DNA from: an uncultured Bacteroidales bacterium
Lineage (GTDB): Bacteria; Bacteroidota; Bacteroidia; Bacteroidales; UBA932
DNA length: 64,000 nt
Direction of reading: 5' to 3'
NCBI GenBank assembly: GCA_905234475.1
Contig: CAJOHX010000002.1
Span: 62,001-126,000 of the forward strand
Shown here in pieces: positions 45,801 through 54,730 of this stretch (position 1 is the stretch's first letter; every line of letters begins with the position of its first letter). Below the pieces are notes generated by a model. That model was given only the letters and a program-made list of their open reading frames with translations. It searched no databases and was not told the origin of the DNA. Both the position numbers and the translations under genes were made by a program.

Positions 45801-46451
45801 TTATAACAACGTCACCAGTCCGCGGATGTCGTCCAGCAGGAAATCGGGGGCCGCGGTCTGCAGCTGCGCAAGGTCCTGGTTGCCGTAGGTCACCCCGCAG
45901 GTGCGGCAGCCGGCACGGCGGCCCATTTCCAGGTCGAAGACCGTGTCGCCCACGACCAGCGATTCTTCCGCGCGGGCGCCAAGCCGCTCCAGCAGGAGCA
46001 GGGCGAGGTCCGGTGCCGGCTTGGGCTGTGCGCCCAGGCGGAGGACGTCGTCGTTGCAGGTATGCGCGCTGAAGTACGACCCGATGCCGTGGACTTTCAG
46101 CAGCTCCTGCAGCGAGGCGCTGCTGCGCGAGGTGCAGATGGCCAGGCGCAGCCCCTTCGCGTGCAGGGCGGCGATGGTCTGGGGCACGCCGTCGAACAGG
46201 GTCGTGCACGGGATGGCGATCTCGTTGAAAAGCCGCCGGTAAGTCAGGCAGGCCTCGTCCACACGCTCCGGGGGCGTGTCCGTGCCGTCCGAGAAGCACT
46301 GTCCGAGCGGCAGACCGATGGTGGCGCGGATGCGCCCGGGCGTGGAGGCCGGCAGGCCCATTTCCCGCAGGGTGGCCTGGGTGCAGCGGACGATGCCTTC
46401 CGAGGTGTCGGCGAGGGTCCCGTCGAAATCAAAGAGGATGTTCTTGATCAT
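45801..46451 (-). CDS. HAD-family phosphatase (phosphoglycolate phosphatase-like)
   Basis: The 216-aa protein has the HAD nucleophile motif ILFDFDGTLADTSEG at residues 5-19, ICTSRSSASL as motif II, and KPAPDLALLLLE then VVGDTVFDLEMG as motifs III/IV. A helical cap sits between residues about 20 and 85. This is typical of Gph/YjjG-type phosphatases; substrate unknown. A -7 box lies only 5 bases before its ATG (46456-46463), so it may be almost leaderless. Confidence 0.88.
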   Translation of the reverse strand: MIKNILFDFDGTLADTSEGIVRCTQATLREMGLPASTPGRIRATIGLPLGQCFSDGTDTPPERVDEACLTYRRLFNEIAIPCTTLFDGVPQTIAALHAKGLRLAICTSRSSASLQELLKVHGIGSYFSAHTCNDDVLRLGAQPKPAPDLALLLLERLGARAEESLVVGDTVFDLEMGRRAGCRTCGVTYGNQDLAQLQTAAPDFLLDDIRGLVTLL

Positions 46452-46455
46452 GGGG

Positions 46456-46463
46456 CAAAGTTA
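46456..46463 (-). promoter_or_regulatory. -7 box of the HAD gene
   Basis: TAACTTTG on the minus strand matches TAnnTTTG, 5 bases before the HAD ATG. No clear -33 TTG. Confidence 0.4.
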
Positions 46464-46492
46464 GCATTTTTCGCCCTTTTCCGCTATATTTG
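46461..46492 (+). promoter_or_regulatory. Promoter of the kinase-AAA+ gene
   Basis: TATATTTG at 46485-46492 is a full -7 match. A weak TTA at 46461 lies at the expected 21-base distance. The ATG follows after 19 bases. Confidence 0.5.
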
Positions 46493-46511
46493 TAGAAAAT
46501 CCACGCAAACC

Positions 46512-48308
46512 ATGCTCAGGCTCCCGGACAATGCCTCCATTGGAGAATACACCATCGCCCGCTTCATCAAGAAAGGGCTCTACAACGACAGCTACGTGAT
46601 CCGCGACGAGAACGGCAAGCCCTTCTTCATGAAGGCCTTCGATCTCGAACGCATCCCCGACAAGATGCTCGTGGAGGGACTCGTGGAGGAGATCTGGCAG
46701 TGCCGGCGCATCTCGCACACCAACATCATCAAATATGCAGCCGACGGCATCCTGACCGTCAGCGGACACAAGTATCCCTGCCTGGTCACCCAGTTCTTCA
46801 ACGGGGCGCTCCTTTCGGAGGCCCTGCGCGGCGGCAAGACCTTCTCCGTCGCGGAGGCCAAGGCCATCCTCATCCCCATCCTCGAGGGCCTGATGTACCT
46901 CCACGGCGAGCTGGGGGTGAACCACAACGACCTCACGCCGCGCAACATCCTCCTCGAGACTTCCCCCGAAGGGGACGTCACCCCGAAGATTATCGACCTG
47001 GGCCACATGCACGCCGACATCGAGAGCGCACCGCCCTTCCCGGTGGACGACCTCAACGTGCTCTACCTCGCCCCGGAGGCCCTGAAGGGCACCTTTACCT
47101 CCAAGGGCGACGTCTTCTCCGCCGCAGCAATCCTCTATACGATGCTCTACGGCTTCGCCCCGTGGGACTGCGGCGTCTCGGAGAAGACCCCTTATTATTC
47201 GAAGAAAATCACCGTCCAGCATGCGCGGGAAGCATCCCTCGTCTTCCCCAGCAACAAGCCGGACGATCCCGGAATCGTGGACCTGCTGCAGCGCGGGCTC
47301 CGCTTCAATGCGGCCGAGCGCCCCAGCGCGGCGGAATTCCTCGAGATGCTCTCGGCGGGCGTCGCCCCGCAGACCCCTGCCCTCTCGCACAACCAGGCGG
47401 CACGCCGCCGTCCGCCCGAGAATCCGCAGGAGCCGGCCGACCCGAAAGAGCCGCCGCAGACCCCTTCCGGCGAATCGGAAAAGACCCGCGAGGACAACGT
47501 CAATCTGCAGGCCCGCAGGGGCAAGCCCGGCGAAGGCGGCTTCGCGGACGTGGCCGGCATGGAGTCGCTCAAGCAGGAGCTCATCAACCGCGTGATCTGG
47601 GTCCTGAAGGACAAGGAGAAAGCCGCTCGCTACCGCCTGAGCCCGCCCAACGGCATGCTGCTGTACGGCCCTCCCGGATGCGGCAAGACCTTCTTCGCGA
47701 AAAAGTTCGCGGAGGAATCGGGCTTCAACTACTATCTGGTCAACGGCTCCGACCTCGGCAGCACCTATATCCACGGCACCCAGGGCAAGATTGCAGACCT
47801 GTTCAAGAAAGCCGAGCAGAACGCCCCCTCGGTGATCTGCTTCGACGAATTCGACGCCTTCGTGCCCGCCCGCGGCTCGGATTCCGCCCGTCACCGCGCG
47901 GACGAGATCAACGAGTTCCTCTCCCAGCTGAACAACTGCTCCGAGCGCGGCATCTTCGTCATCGGCACGACCAACCGCATGGACATGATCGATCCGGCCG
48001 TCCTCCGCAAGGGGCGCCTGGACCTCAAATACGAAATCCCCGCCCCGGACGCAGAGACGCGCCGGGCCATGTTCGAGCTCTACCTCAAGGGCCGTCCGCT
48101 GGACGGCGAGATCAACCTCGGCAAGCTCACCACCCTCACCGAAGGCTACGCCTCCTCGGACATCGCCTTCATCGTGAACGAATCGGCCATGGTCGCGGCC
48201 CTCGCCGACCAGCCTATCACGCAGCAGATCCTGGAAGAATCCATCCAGGCCAATCCTTCCTCCCTCTCCACCCCCAAGCGGGTCAAGATCGGTTTTGACA
48301 GTTATTAA
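46512..48308 (+). CDS. Protein-kinase-like domain fused to AAA+ ATPase
   Basis: The 598-aa protein starts with a Ser/Thr-kinase-like fold (about 10-275): catalytic Lys K41 (FFMKAFD), helix-C Glu near 59-60, [11 protein letters not shown] with D140 and N145, IIDLGHM with D162 replacing DFG, and LAPE at 186-189. The glycine loop ([11 protein letters not shown]) is degenerate. A Pro/Glu-rich linker (295-330) leads to a VCP/FtsH-like AAA+ domain: GPPGCGKT Walker A (386-393), VICFDEFD Walker B (441-448), sensor N488 and R499/R502 as likely arginine finger. clpP follows after 13 bases. The inferred role is a regulated unfoldase or switch; no protease domain is present. Confidence 0.85.
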   Translation: MLRLPDNASIGEYTIARFIKKGLYNDSYVIRDENGKPFFMKAFDLERIPDKMLVEGLVEEIWQCRRISHTNIIKYAADGILTVSGHKYPCLVTQFFNGALLSEALRGGKTFSVAEAKAILIPILEGLMYLHGELGVNHNDLTPRNILLETSPEGDVTPKIIDLGHMHADIESAPPFPVDDLNVLYLAPEALKGTFTSKGDVFSAAAILYTMLYGFAPWDCGVSEKTPYYSKKITVQHAREASLVFPSNKPDDPGIVDLLQRGLRFNAAERPSAAEFLEMLSAGVAPQTPALSHNQAARRRPPENPQEPADPKEPPQTPSGESEKTREDNVNLQARRGKPGEGGFADVAGMESLKQELINRVIWVLKDKEKAARYRLSPPNGMLLYGPPGCGKTFFAKKFAEESGFNYYLVNGSDLGSTYIHGTQGKIADLFKKAEQNAPSVICFDEFDAFVPARGSDSARHRADEINEFLSQLNNCSERGIFVIGTTNRMDMIDPAVLRKGRLDLKYEIPAPDAETRRAMFELYLKGRPLDGEINLGKLTTLTEGYASSDIAFIVNESAMVAALADQPITQQILEESIQANPSSLSTPKRVKIGFDSY

Positions 48309-48321
48309 ATCCCATATCACC

Positions 48322-48993
48322 ATGCAGAAGAGCGAATTCGAAAAATACGCCACCCTCGGACGCGGCGTCAACCCCATGACCCTGCGGGACTACCAGGCCG
48401 CGGTCGGCGCCTACATCAACCCCTCCATCATTGAAGAACGCCAGCTCAACGTGGCGTCGATGGACGTGTTCAGCCGCTTGATGATGGACCGCATCATCTT
48501 CCTCGGCGTCGGCATCGACGACGACGTGGCCAACATCATCCTGGCCCAACTGCTGTTCCTTTCGTCCGTGGACGCGACCAAAGACATCTCCCTGTATATC
48601 AATACCCCGGGCGGACAGGTCTCCAGCGGTCTCGCGATCTACGACACCATGCAGCTGATCAAGCCCGACGTGGCCACCATCTGCACCGGCATGGCCGCCT
48701 CCATGGGCTCGGTGCTGCTCTGCGCCGGCACAAAGGGCAAGCGCTCCGCGCTGCCCCATTCCCGCGTGCTCATCCACCAGCCGCTCGGCGGCGCCAGGGG
48801 CCAGGCTTCCGACATCCTCATCGCTGCCAAGGAGATCGAAAAGACCCGCGAAGAGCTCATCAACATCATCGCAGAGCACAGCGGCCAGCCCTACGACAAG
48901 GTCTTCGCCGACGCCGACCGCGACTACTGGATGACCGCCCCCGAAGCCCTCGAATACGGCATGATCGACGGCATCCTGACCAAAAAGAAATAG
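48322..48993 (+). CDS. clpP: ATP-dependent Clp protease proteolytic subunit
   Basis: The 223-aa protein is ClpP. The catalytic serine is in [14 protein letters not shown], the histidine in [13 protein letters not shown], and the aspartate in DADRDYWM. The N-terminal segment is longer than E. coli ClpP by a few residues, with [22 protein letters not shown] in the head. It acts with ClpX- or ClpA-type unfoldases. I set the ATG at 48322, 13 bases after the kinase-AAA gene. No clpX follows; the his leader starts instead. Confidence 0.95.
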   Translation: MQKSEFEKYATLGRGVNPMTLRDYQAAVGAYINPSIIEERQLNVASMDVFSRLMMDRIIFLGVGIDDDVANIILAQLLFLSSVDATKDISLYINTPGGQVSSGLAIYDTMQLIKPDVATICTGMAASMGSVLLCAGTKGKRSALPHSRVLIHQPLGGARGQASDILIAAKEIEKTREELINIIAEHSGQPYDKVFADADRDYWMTAPEALEYGMIDGILTKKK

Positions 48994-49001
48994 CAGCAGG
49001 C

Positions 49002-49031
49002 TTGCTTTTCCGGAAATAATCGATATATTTG
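49002..49031 (+). promoter_or_regulatory. his operon promoter
   Basis: TTG at 49002-49004, 19 bases, then TATATTTG at 49024-49031 is a perfect match to TTG-N19-TAnnTTTG. The leader peptide ATG follows only 8 bases later. Confidence 0.75.
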
Positions 49032-49039
49032 CATCGAGT

Positions 49040-49081
49040 ATGACCCAAATGCGCGCATATCACCATCACCACCGAGTCTAA
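49040..49081 (+). CDS. hisL: His-rich leader peptide of the his operon (hisL-like)
   Basis: A 13-codon frame reads MTQMRAYHHHHRV and then TAA. Four consecutive histidine codons (CAC CAT CAC CAC) precede a terminator hairpin and hisG. This matches the logic of enteric hisL: when charged His-tRNA is low, the ribosome stalls at the His codons and the terminator is not formed. The ATG lies 8 bases after the -7 box, so translation may start with almost no leader. A Bacteroidetes version of this attenuator is not something I can name precisely. Confidence 0.78.
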   Translation: MTQMRAYHHHHRV

Positions 49082-49117
49082 GGATCCGGTAGGTCGTCGT
49101 GTGCGTGCGTTTGCGTT

Positions 49118-49154
49118 AAAAGAGGCTTGCCGGTATGTCCGGGAAGCCTCTTTT
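49118..49154 (+). terminator. Attenuator terminator of the his operon
   Basis: AAAAGAGGCTT pairs with AAGCCTCTTTT through an inner CCGG/CCGG extension and a TATGT loop. The 11-bp outer stem and U-tract form a rho-independent terminator, 36 bases after the leader stop and 43 bases before hisG. Confidence 0.8.
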
Positions 49155-49158
49155 GAGT

Positions 49159-49181
49159 TTCCGGGTCAAGCCCGGAATGAC
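49159..49181. repeat. Interspersed palindromic repeat, copy 2 (before hisG)
   Basis: The same 23-bp element as at 14184-14206, with CCGGG/CCCGG arms, sits between the attenuator and hisG. Confidence 0.8.
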
Positions 49182-49197
49182 AAACAGTGTTAGTAGT

Positions 49198-50049
49198 ATG
49201 TTAAGATTAGCCATTCAATCCAAGGGCCGTCTCAACGAAGAGAGCACCGCCCTGCTGCGCGAGATCGGGATCGACATCGACGACTCGCGCCGGAAATTCC
49301 TGGCCCAGGCCCCCAATTTCCCCATAGAGATCCTCTATATGCGGGACGACGACATCCCGCAGGTCGTCTCCGCCGGCACGGCTGCGCTCGGTATCGTCGG
49401 GCTCAACGAAGTCGAGGAGCGCGGCCTGAGCGTGGACGTGGTCGCCCGGCTCGGTTTCGGCGGATGCCGCATTTCCCTGGCCGTGCCGAAGGGCGCGGAC
49501 TACGACGGTCCGAAGTGGTTCGCCGGCAAGCGCATCGCGACCTCCTATCCGAAGATCCTGAAGAAGTGGCTGGACGAACAGGGCATCGAGGCCCGCATCG
49601 AGATCATCACGGGCTCCGTGGAGATCGCCCCCGCTGCCGATATCGCCGACGCCATCTTCGACATCGTCTCCTCCGGCGGCACGCTGGTCTCCAACGGCCT
49701 GGTCGAGGTGGAGAAGGTCTTCTTCTCCGAAGCCGTCCTGATTGCCAACAAGGAATTGGACGCACAGGCGCGCGGGATTCTGGACGAGATCCTTTTCCGC
49801 ATCGACTCCGCCATGGTGAGCCGCCGCAAGAAATACATCCTGATGAACCTCCCGACCTCCGCTGTGGAGGAGGCCACCCGGATCCTGCCCGCCATGCGCA
49901 GCCCGACCGTGATGCCGCTGGCTGCCGAGGGATGGTGCTCCATGCACTCCGTCGTGGACGAGGCGGACCTCTGGGACAAGATCCGCCAGCTCAAGGCCAT
50001 CGGCGCCGAGGGTATCCTGGTGCTCAACATTGACAAGATCATTCCTTAA
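49198..50049 (+). CDS. hisG: ATP phosphoribosyltransferase, long form
   Basis: The 283-aa HisG makes phosphoribosyl-ATP, the first and usually feedback-controlled step of histidine synthesis. LRLAIQSKGRLNEES, the PRPP-binding EIITGSVEIAPAADIADAIF segment and SSGGTLVSNGLVEVE are present. The C-terminal ~75 residues (MNLPTSAVEEATRIL) are the regulatory domain of the long form, which works without HisZ. It follows an attenuator and is the first structural gene of the his operon. Confidence 0.96.
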   Translation: MLRLAIQSKGRLNEESTALLREIGIDIDDSRRKFLAQAPNFPIEILYMRDDDIPQVVSAGTAALGIVGLNEVEERGLSVDVVARLGFGGCRISLAVPKGADYDGPKWFAGKRIATSYPKILKKWLDEQGIEARIEIITGSVEIAPAADIADAIFDIVSSGGTLVSNGLVEVEKVFFSEAVLIANKELDAQARGILDEILFRIDSAMVSRRKKYILMNLPTSAVEEATRILPAMRSPTVMPLAAEGWCSMHSVVDEADLWDKIRQLKAIGAEGILVLNIDKIIP

Positions 50050-50053
50050 CAAT

Positions 50054-51334
50054 ATGGACAGCTACCTCAATCCCCCGCGGGAGCAATGGCCGGCACTGTG
50101 CCGGCGCCCCTCGTCCGTCAATCCGACGGTCCGCTCCCGCGTGGAAGCCATCCTGCAGCGCGTGCGCGAGCAGGGCGACGAGGCGCTCCGGGCGCTCTCG
50201 CTGGAGATCGACGGGCGGCCGCTCGGCGCCATCGAGGTGAGCGCGGAGGAGATCCGCGAGGCCTCGGCGCGCGTCAGTGACGGGGTCAGGCGCGCCGTCG
50301 CGCAGGCGGAAGCGAACATCCGCGCCTTCCACGAAGCGCAGCGCCCGCAGGAGATCAGCGTGGAGACCGCCCCCGGCGTGCGTTGCGTCCAGCGCCCGGT
50401 ACCCATCGGGAAAGTGGGACTCTACATCCCCGGCGGCACCGCTCCCCTGTTCTCCACCGTGCTGATGCTCGCCGTGCCGGCGTCCATCGCCGGGTGCCCC
50501 GAGGTGGTGCTCTGCACCCCGACCGGCAAGGACGGGAGAGTCAATGCGGAAGTGCTCTACACCGCCGCGTACTGCGGCGTGACGCGCATTTTCAAGCTGG
50601 GCGGCGCACAAGCGGTGGCCGCCATGGCTTATGGCACGCAGACCGTCCCGAAGGTGGACAAGATCTTCGGCCCCGGCAACCAGTATGTCACCACCGCCAA
50701 GCAGCTGCTGAGTGCTGACACCGTGGCCATCGACATGCCCGCCGGGCCGTCCGAGGTCATGGTGGTCAGCGACGGCTCCGCCCCCGCCTCCTTCATCGCC
50801 GCCGACCTGCTCTCGCAGGCCGAGCACGGCGTCGACAGCCAGGTGATGCTGGTCTGCTCCGAGGAGCGTACGGTGGCGGAAGTCCGCGAAGAACTCGAGC
50901 GGCAGACCGCCGCCCTGCCCCGCGCCGACTTCGTGCGGCAGGCCCTGGACAAGAGCCGCTGCGTCGTGTTTTCCGATGAGGCGGACCGGATTGATTTCGC
51001 GAATGCGTACGCCCCCGAGCACCTCATCCTCGCCGTGCGGGATCCCTGGCAGTTCGCCGCCCGGATCACGGCGGCGGGCAGCGTGTTCGTCGGCGCCTGG
51101 ACGCCGGAGAGCGCGGGCGACTATGCCTCCGGCACCAACCACACCCTGCCCACCTGCGGCTGGGCCCGTTCTTTCAGCGGGGTCAACCTGGACAGTTTCT
51201 ACCGCAAGATGACCCTGCAGGAGCTCACCCCGGAAGGGCTGCGCGCCCTGTCGGGCACCATCGTCACCATGGCGGAAGCGGAGGGCCTGCAGGCCCATGC
51301 CAACGCCGTCAAAATCCGTTTGCGCGATGAATAG
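50054..51334 (+). CDS. hisD: Histidinol dehydrogenase
   Basis: The 426-aa zinc enzyme oxidises histidinol to histidine in two NAD+ steps. VGLYIPGGTAPLFSTVLMLA, GPGNQYVTTAKQLLS, DMPAGPSEVMVVSDG and LLSQAEHGVDSQ are all present. The active-site Glu-His pair is in YAPEHLIL. The ATG at 50054 is 4 bases after hisG. Its stop overlaps hisC by 8 bases. Confidence 0.96.
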   Translation: MDSYLNPPREQWPALCRRPSSVNPTVRSRVEAILQRVREQGDEALRALSLEIDGRPLGAIEVSAEEIREASARVSDGVRRAVAQAEANIRAFHEAQRPQEISVETAPGVRCVQRPVPIGKVGLYIPGGTAPLFSTVLMLAVPASIAGCPEVVLCTPTGKDGRVNAEVLYTAAYCGVTRIFKLGGAQAVAAMAYGTQTVPKVDKIFGPGNQYVTTAKQLLSADTVAIDMPAGPSEVMVVSDGSAPASFIAADLLSQAEHGVDSQVMLVCSEERTVAEVREELERQTAALPRADFVRQALDKSRCVVFSDEADRIDFANAYAPEHLILAVRDPWQFAARITAAGSVFVGAWTPESAGDYASGTNHTLPTCGWARSFSGVNLDSFYRKMTLQELTPEGLRALSGTIVTMAEAEGLQAHANAVKIRLRDE

Positions 51335-52373
51335 CATCGAATCCCTCGTCCGACCCAACATCCGCGCCCTGTGCCCCTACAGCACGGCCCGCGACGAGTA
51401 TCAAGGATCGCTCGGCATCTTCCTCGACGCCAACGAGAGCCCCTACCCCACGGGCTGGAACCGCTACCCGGATCCGCGCCAGAAGGCGCTCAAGGAGCAG
51501 CTTTCGCGCATCAAGGGCGTGCCGGCGGAGTGCATCTTCCTGGGCAACGGCAGCGACGAAGCCATTGACCTCATGTTCCGCATCTTCTGCACGCCGGGCG
51601 TAGACAACGCCATCGCCATCGCCCCCAGCTACGGCATGTACGCCGTGGCCGCCGACATCAACGACGTCCCGATGCGCAGCGTCCCCCTCGGGCCGGACTT
51701 CTCCCTCCCCGCGGAGGCCCTGCTGGCGGCGGCCGACGCCCACAGCAAGCTGCTCTTCCTGTGCAGCCCCAACAACCCTTCGGGCAACGCCTTCCCGGCC
51801 GCGGAGCTGGAGGCGCTCATCCGCCGCTTCCCCGGCATCGTGGTGCTGGATGAGGCCTACGCCGACTTCAGCGCGGAAGGAACCCTGCGCGGGCGCCTGT
51901 CGGAATTCCCCAACCTGGTCATCTTCCAGACCCTGTCCAAGGCCTACGGCCTCGCCGGGCTGCGCCTCGGCATGGCCTTCGCGTCCCCGTATATCATCCG
52001 GCTGATGTCGATGGTGAAATATCCCTACAACATCAACCAGTCCACCCAGGAGCTCGCTGCCCGGGCCCTGCGCGAGCCGGTCGACGGCAGGATCGCCGAG
52101 ATTGTCGCGCAGCGAAGGCGCCTCGCGGCTGCGCTCCCCGCTTTCCGCTGCGTGCGGCGCGTGTTCCCCAGCGACGCCAACTTCCTGCTGGTGCAGGTGG
52201 ACGACGCCGACACGCTCTATGCACACCTGCTCGCCGACGGCATCATCGTCCGCAACCGCAGCCGCGTGCCCCAGTGTGCGGGCTGCCTGCGCATCACCGT
52301 CGGACTCCCGTCCGAAAACGACAAACTGCTTCAATCCATGTCCGCATATGAAAAAGGCGATATTCATCGATAG
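51327..52373 (+). CDS. hisC: Histidinol-phosphate aminotransferase
   Basis: The 348-aa PLP enzyme transaminates imidazole-acetol phosphate. FLDANESPYPTGWNRYPDPR, LGNGSDEAIDLMFR, and CSPNNPSGNAFPA are followed by the PLP lysine in FQTLSKAYGLAGLRLG. The ATG overlaps hisD. The tail overlaps the hisB start by 26 bases, so the three are tightly coupled. Confidence 0.96.
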   Translation: MNSIESLVRPNIRALCPYSTARDEYQGSLGIFLDANESPYPTGWNRYPDPRQKALKEQLSRIKGVPAECIFLGNGSDEAIDLMFRIFCTPGVDNAIAIAPSYGMYAVAADINDVPMRSVPLGPDFSLPAEALLAAADAHSKLLFLCSPNNPSGNAFPAAELEALIRRFPGIVVLDEAYADFSAEGTLRGRLSEFPNLVIFQTLSKAYGLAGLRLGMAFASPYIIRLMSMVKYPYNINQSTQELAARALREPVDGRIAEIVAQRRRLAAALPAFRCVRRVFPSDANFLLVQVDDADTLYAHLLADGIIVRNRSRVPQCAGCLRITVGLPSENDKLLQSMSAYEKGDIHR

Positions 52374-53406
52374 GGACGGCACCCTGCTGGTCGAGCCCTA
52401 TGACGAACAGATCGACGCCCTCGAGAAAGTCGAATTCGTGCCCGGCGCCATCTCCGGCATGAAGGCCCTCACGGGCCTGGGCTACGAACTGGTGATGGCC
52501 TCCAACCAGGACGGCCTCGGCACCCCCGCCTACCCCGAAGAGACTTTCTGGCCCGCCCAGAACCTGCTGCTGAAGACACTGGAAGGCGAAGGCGTCGTGT
52601 TCGACGACATCCTGATCGACCCGCACACCCCGGAGGACAATTCCCCCAACCGCAAGCCCGGCACGGGCATGTTCGGCAAGTACCTGGACGGCTCCTACGA
52701 CCTCGCGGCGAGCTGGGTGATCGGCGACCGCCAGACGGACCGCCAGCTGGCGGAGAACCTCGGCGCGCAGGCGCTGCTGGTGGGCGAGCTGGACTGGGCG
52801 CAGATCGTGGAGACCATCCGCAGCAGCGCACGCAGCGCCACCGTCGCCCGCAAGACCGCCGAGACCGACATCTACGTGCGCGTGGACCTCGACGGCAAGG
52901 GGCCGTCGGGCGTGGACACGGGCCTCAAGTTCTTCGACCACATGCTCTCGCAGCTCATCCACCACGGCGGTATTGCCTTGGAAATCAAGTGCAAAGGCGA
53001 CCTGGAAGTGGACGAGCACCACACCATTGAGGATGTGGGCATCGCCCTCGGGGAGGCCCTTCGGGAGGCCCTGGGCGACAAGCGCGGCATCGGCCGCTAC
53101 GGCTTCGCCCTGCCCATGGACGAGAGCCGCGCCATCGTGCTGCTGGACTTCGGCGGCCGGAGCGAACTCGTCTGGGACGTGGCCTTCACCCGCGAATACG
53201 TGGGCGACGTGCCCACGGAGATGTTCAGGCATTTCTTCAAGTCGCTGTCCGACGCCATGCGCGCCAACCTCTACGTCCAGGCGCGCGGCGAGAACAACCA
53301 CCACCTCGCGGAAGCCGTCTTCAAGGCCTTCGCCCGCTCGCTCAGGCAGGCGGTGCGGCGGGATGTATTCTCCTACGACCTCCCCTCCAGCAAAGGCCTG
53401 CTATGA
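52348..53406 (+). CDS. hisB: Bifunctional histidinol-phosphatase/imidazoleglycerol-phosphate dehydratase
   Basis: The 352-aa fusion has an N-terminal HAD phosphatase (residues 1-165; FIDRDGTLL, SNQDGLGTP, WVIGDRQTDRQLAENLGA) and a C-terminal IGPD domain (from about 170; TGLKFFDHMLSQLIHHGG, EVDEHHTIEDVGIALGEAL, GRYGFALPMDE, ENNHHLAEAVFKAFARSL). The fusion is like that of enterobacteria and many Bacteroidetes. The start at 52348 lies inside hisC. Confidence 0.95.
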   Translation: MKKAIFIDRDGTLLVEPYDEQIDALEKVEFVPGAISGMKALTGLGYELVMASNQDGLGTPAYPEETFWPAQNLLLKTLEGEGVVFDDILIDPHTPEDNSPNRKPGTGMFGKYLDGSYDLAASWVIGDRQTDRQLAENLGAQALLVGELDWAQIVETIRSSARSATVARKTAETDIYVRVDLDGKGPSGVDTGLKFFDHMLSQLIHHGGIALEIKCKGDLEVDEHHTIEDVGIALGEALREALGDKRGIGRYGFALPMDESRAIVLLDFGGRSELVWDVAFTREYVGDVPTEMFRHFFKSLSDAMRANLYVQARGENNHHLAEAVFKAFARSLRQAVRRDVFSYDLPSSKGLL

Positions 53407-53990
53407 TCGCGATCATCGACTACGACGCCGGCAACATCCGCTCGGTCGGCAACGCCCTGCAGCGCCTGGGCGCGGAATACGAACTCACGGCGGATCCCGC
53501 CCGCATCCTCGCGGCGGACAAGGTGATCCTGCCCGGGGTGGGCAACGCCGCCCGGGCCATGGAGAACCTCCGCGAGCGGGGACTATGCGAGCTCATCCTC
53601 GGCCTGCGCCGCCCCGTGCTGGGCATCTGCGTGGGCCTGCAGCTGATGTGCCGCGACTCCGACGAAGGCCCGGTGCAGGGCCTCGGCATCTTCGACACCC
53701 GCGTGCGGCGTTTCGCCGACTCCCCCGACGCCAAGGTGCCCCACATGGGCTGGAACGCCATCGGCAACCTGGACAGCAAGCTGTTCAAGGGCCTGGAGGG
53801 CGGCAGCTTCGTCTATTTCGTGCACTCCTACTACCCGGAGCTTTGTCCCGACACCATCGCGACCTGCCGCCACGGGGAGCAGCTGTTCAGCGCTGCGCTC
53901 AAATACGAACAATTCTACGGCACCCAGTTTCACCCCGAGAAGAGCGGCTCCGTGGGAGCGGCGATCCTCCAGAATTTCCTTGCCCTATGA
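53403..53990 (+). CDS. hisH: Imidazole glycerol-phosphate synthase, glutaminase subunit
   Basis: The 195-aa class I glutamine amidotransferase feeds ammonia to HisF. The nucleophile cysteine is in LGICVGLQLM, the His-Glu pair is in GTQFHPEKSG, and DYDAGNIRSV is the N-terminal signature. Start and stop overlap hisB and hisA by 4 bases each. Confidence 0.96.
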   Translation: MIAIIDYDAGNIRSVGNALQRLGAEYELTADPARILAADKVILPGVGNAARAMENLRERGLCELILGLRRPVLGICVGLQLMCRDSDEGPVQGLGIFDTRVRRFADSPDAKVPHMGWNAIGNLDSKLFKGLEGGSFVYFVHSYYPELCPDTIATCRHGEQLFSAALKYEQFYGTQFHPEKSGSVGAAILQNFLAL

Positions 53991-54730
53991 TCCGCATCAT
54001 TCCCGCCATCGACCTCATTGAAGGGCGCTGCGTGCGCCTGACCAAGGGGGATTACCTGCAGAAGACCGTATACGACGGCTCCCCCGTCGACGTGGCGCGC
54101 AGCTACGCCGACTGCGGCGTGGAGCGCATCCATCTCGTGGACCTGGACGGCGCACGGGCCGGTGCCCCGCGCAATCTCGCCACGCTCGAAGCCATCGCCT
54201 CGGCGGTGGGCTGCGAGCTGGAATGGGGCGGGGGCATCGCCGACGACGCGGCGCTGAAGGGCGTCTTCGACGCCGGTGCGACGCATGCCATCGTCGGCAG
54301 CACCGCCGCCCTGCACCCGGAAGTATTCGAGGGCTGGCTCGCACAGTACGGCGCGCGGATGATCCTGGGCGCGGACGTCCGCAAGGGGCGCGTCGCCATC
54401 GCCGGCTGGCAGGATTCCATCGCCCTGGGCGTCGAGGACATCGTGTCCCGTTTCCTGCCCCACGGACTGCAGGAATGCATCGTCACGGAGATCTCCCGCG
54501 ACGGTATGCTGCAGGGCCCCGCTTCGGCCCTGTACGTGAACCTGCAGCGGACTTTCCCCGACCTGAGCTTCACCGTCAGCGGCGGCATCTCCTGCATGTC
54601 GGACATCCGCTCGCTGGACGCCCTGCACCTCAGGAAAGTCATCGTCGGCAAAGCCATCTACGAAAACCGTATCACCCTGGAAGATATCAAGTCATGGTCG
54701 CAAAGCGCATCATCCCCTGCCTCGATGTAA
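53987..54730 (+). CDS. hisA: ProFAR isomerase
   Basis: The 247-aa TIM-barrel isomerase opens ProFAR to PRFAR. MIRIIPAIDLIEGRCVRL carries the first catalytic Asp, and VTEISRDGMLQGPA carries the second. SGGISCMSDIRSL is one phosphate-binding loop. The C-terminal 37 bases overlap hisF, which makes the tail (SWSQSASSPASM) look less conserved. Confidence 0.95.
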   Translation: MIRIIPAIDLIEGRCVRLTKGDYLQKTVYDGSPVDVARSYADCGVERIHLVDLDGARAGAPRNLATLEAIASAVGCELEWGGGIADDAALKGVFDAGATHAIVGSTAALHPEVFEGWLAQYGARMILGADVRKGRVAIAGWQDSIALGVEDIVSRFLPHGLQECIVTEISRDGMLQGPASALYVNLQRTFPDLSFTVSGGISCMSDIRSLDALHLRKVIVGKAIYENRITLEDIKSWSQSASSPASM

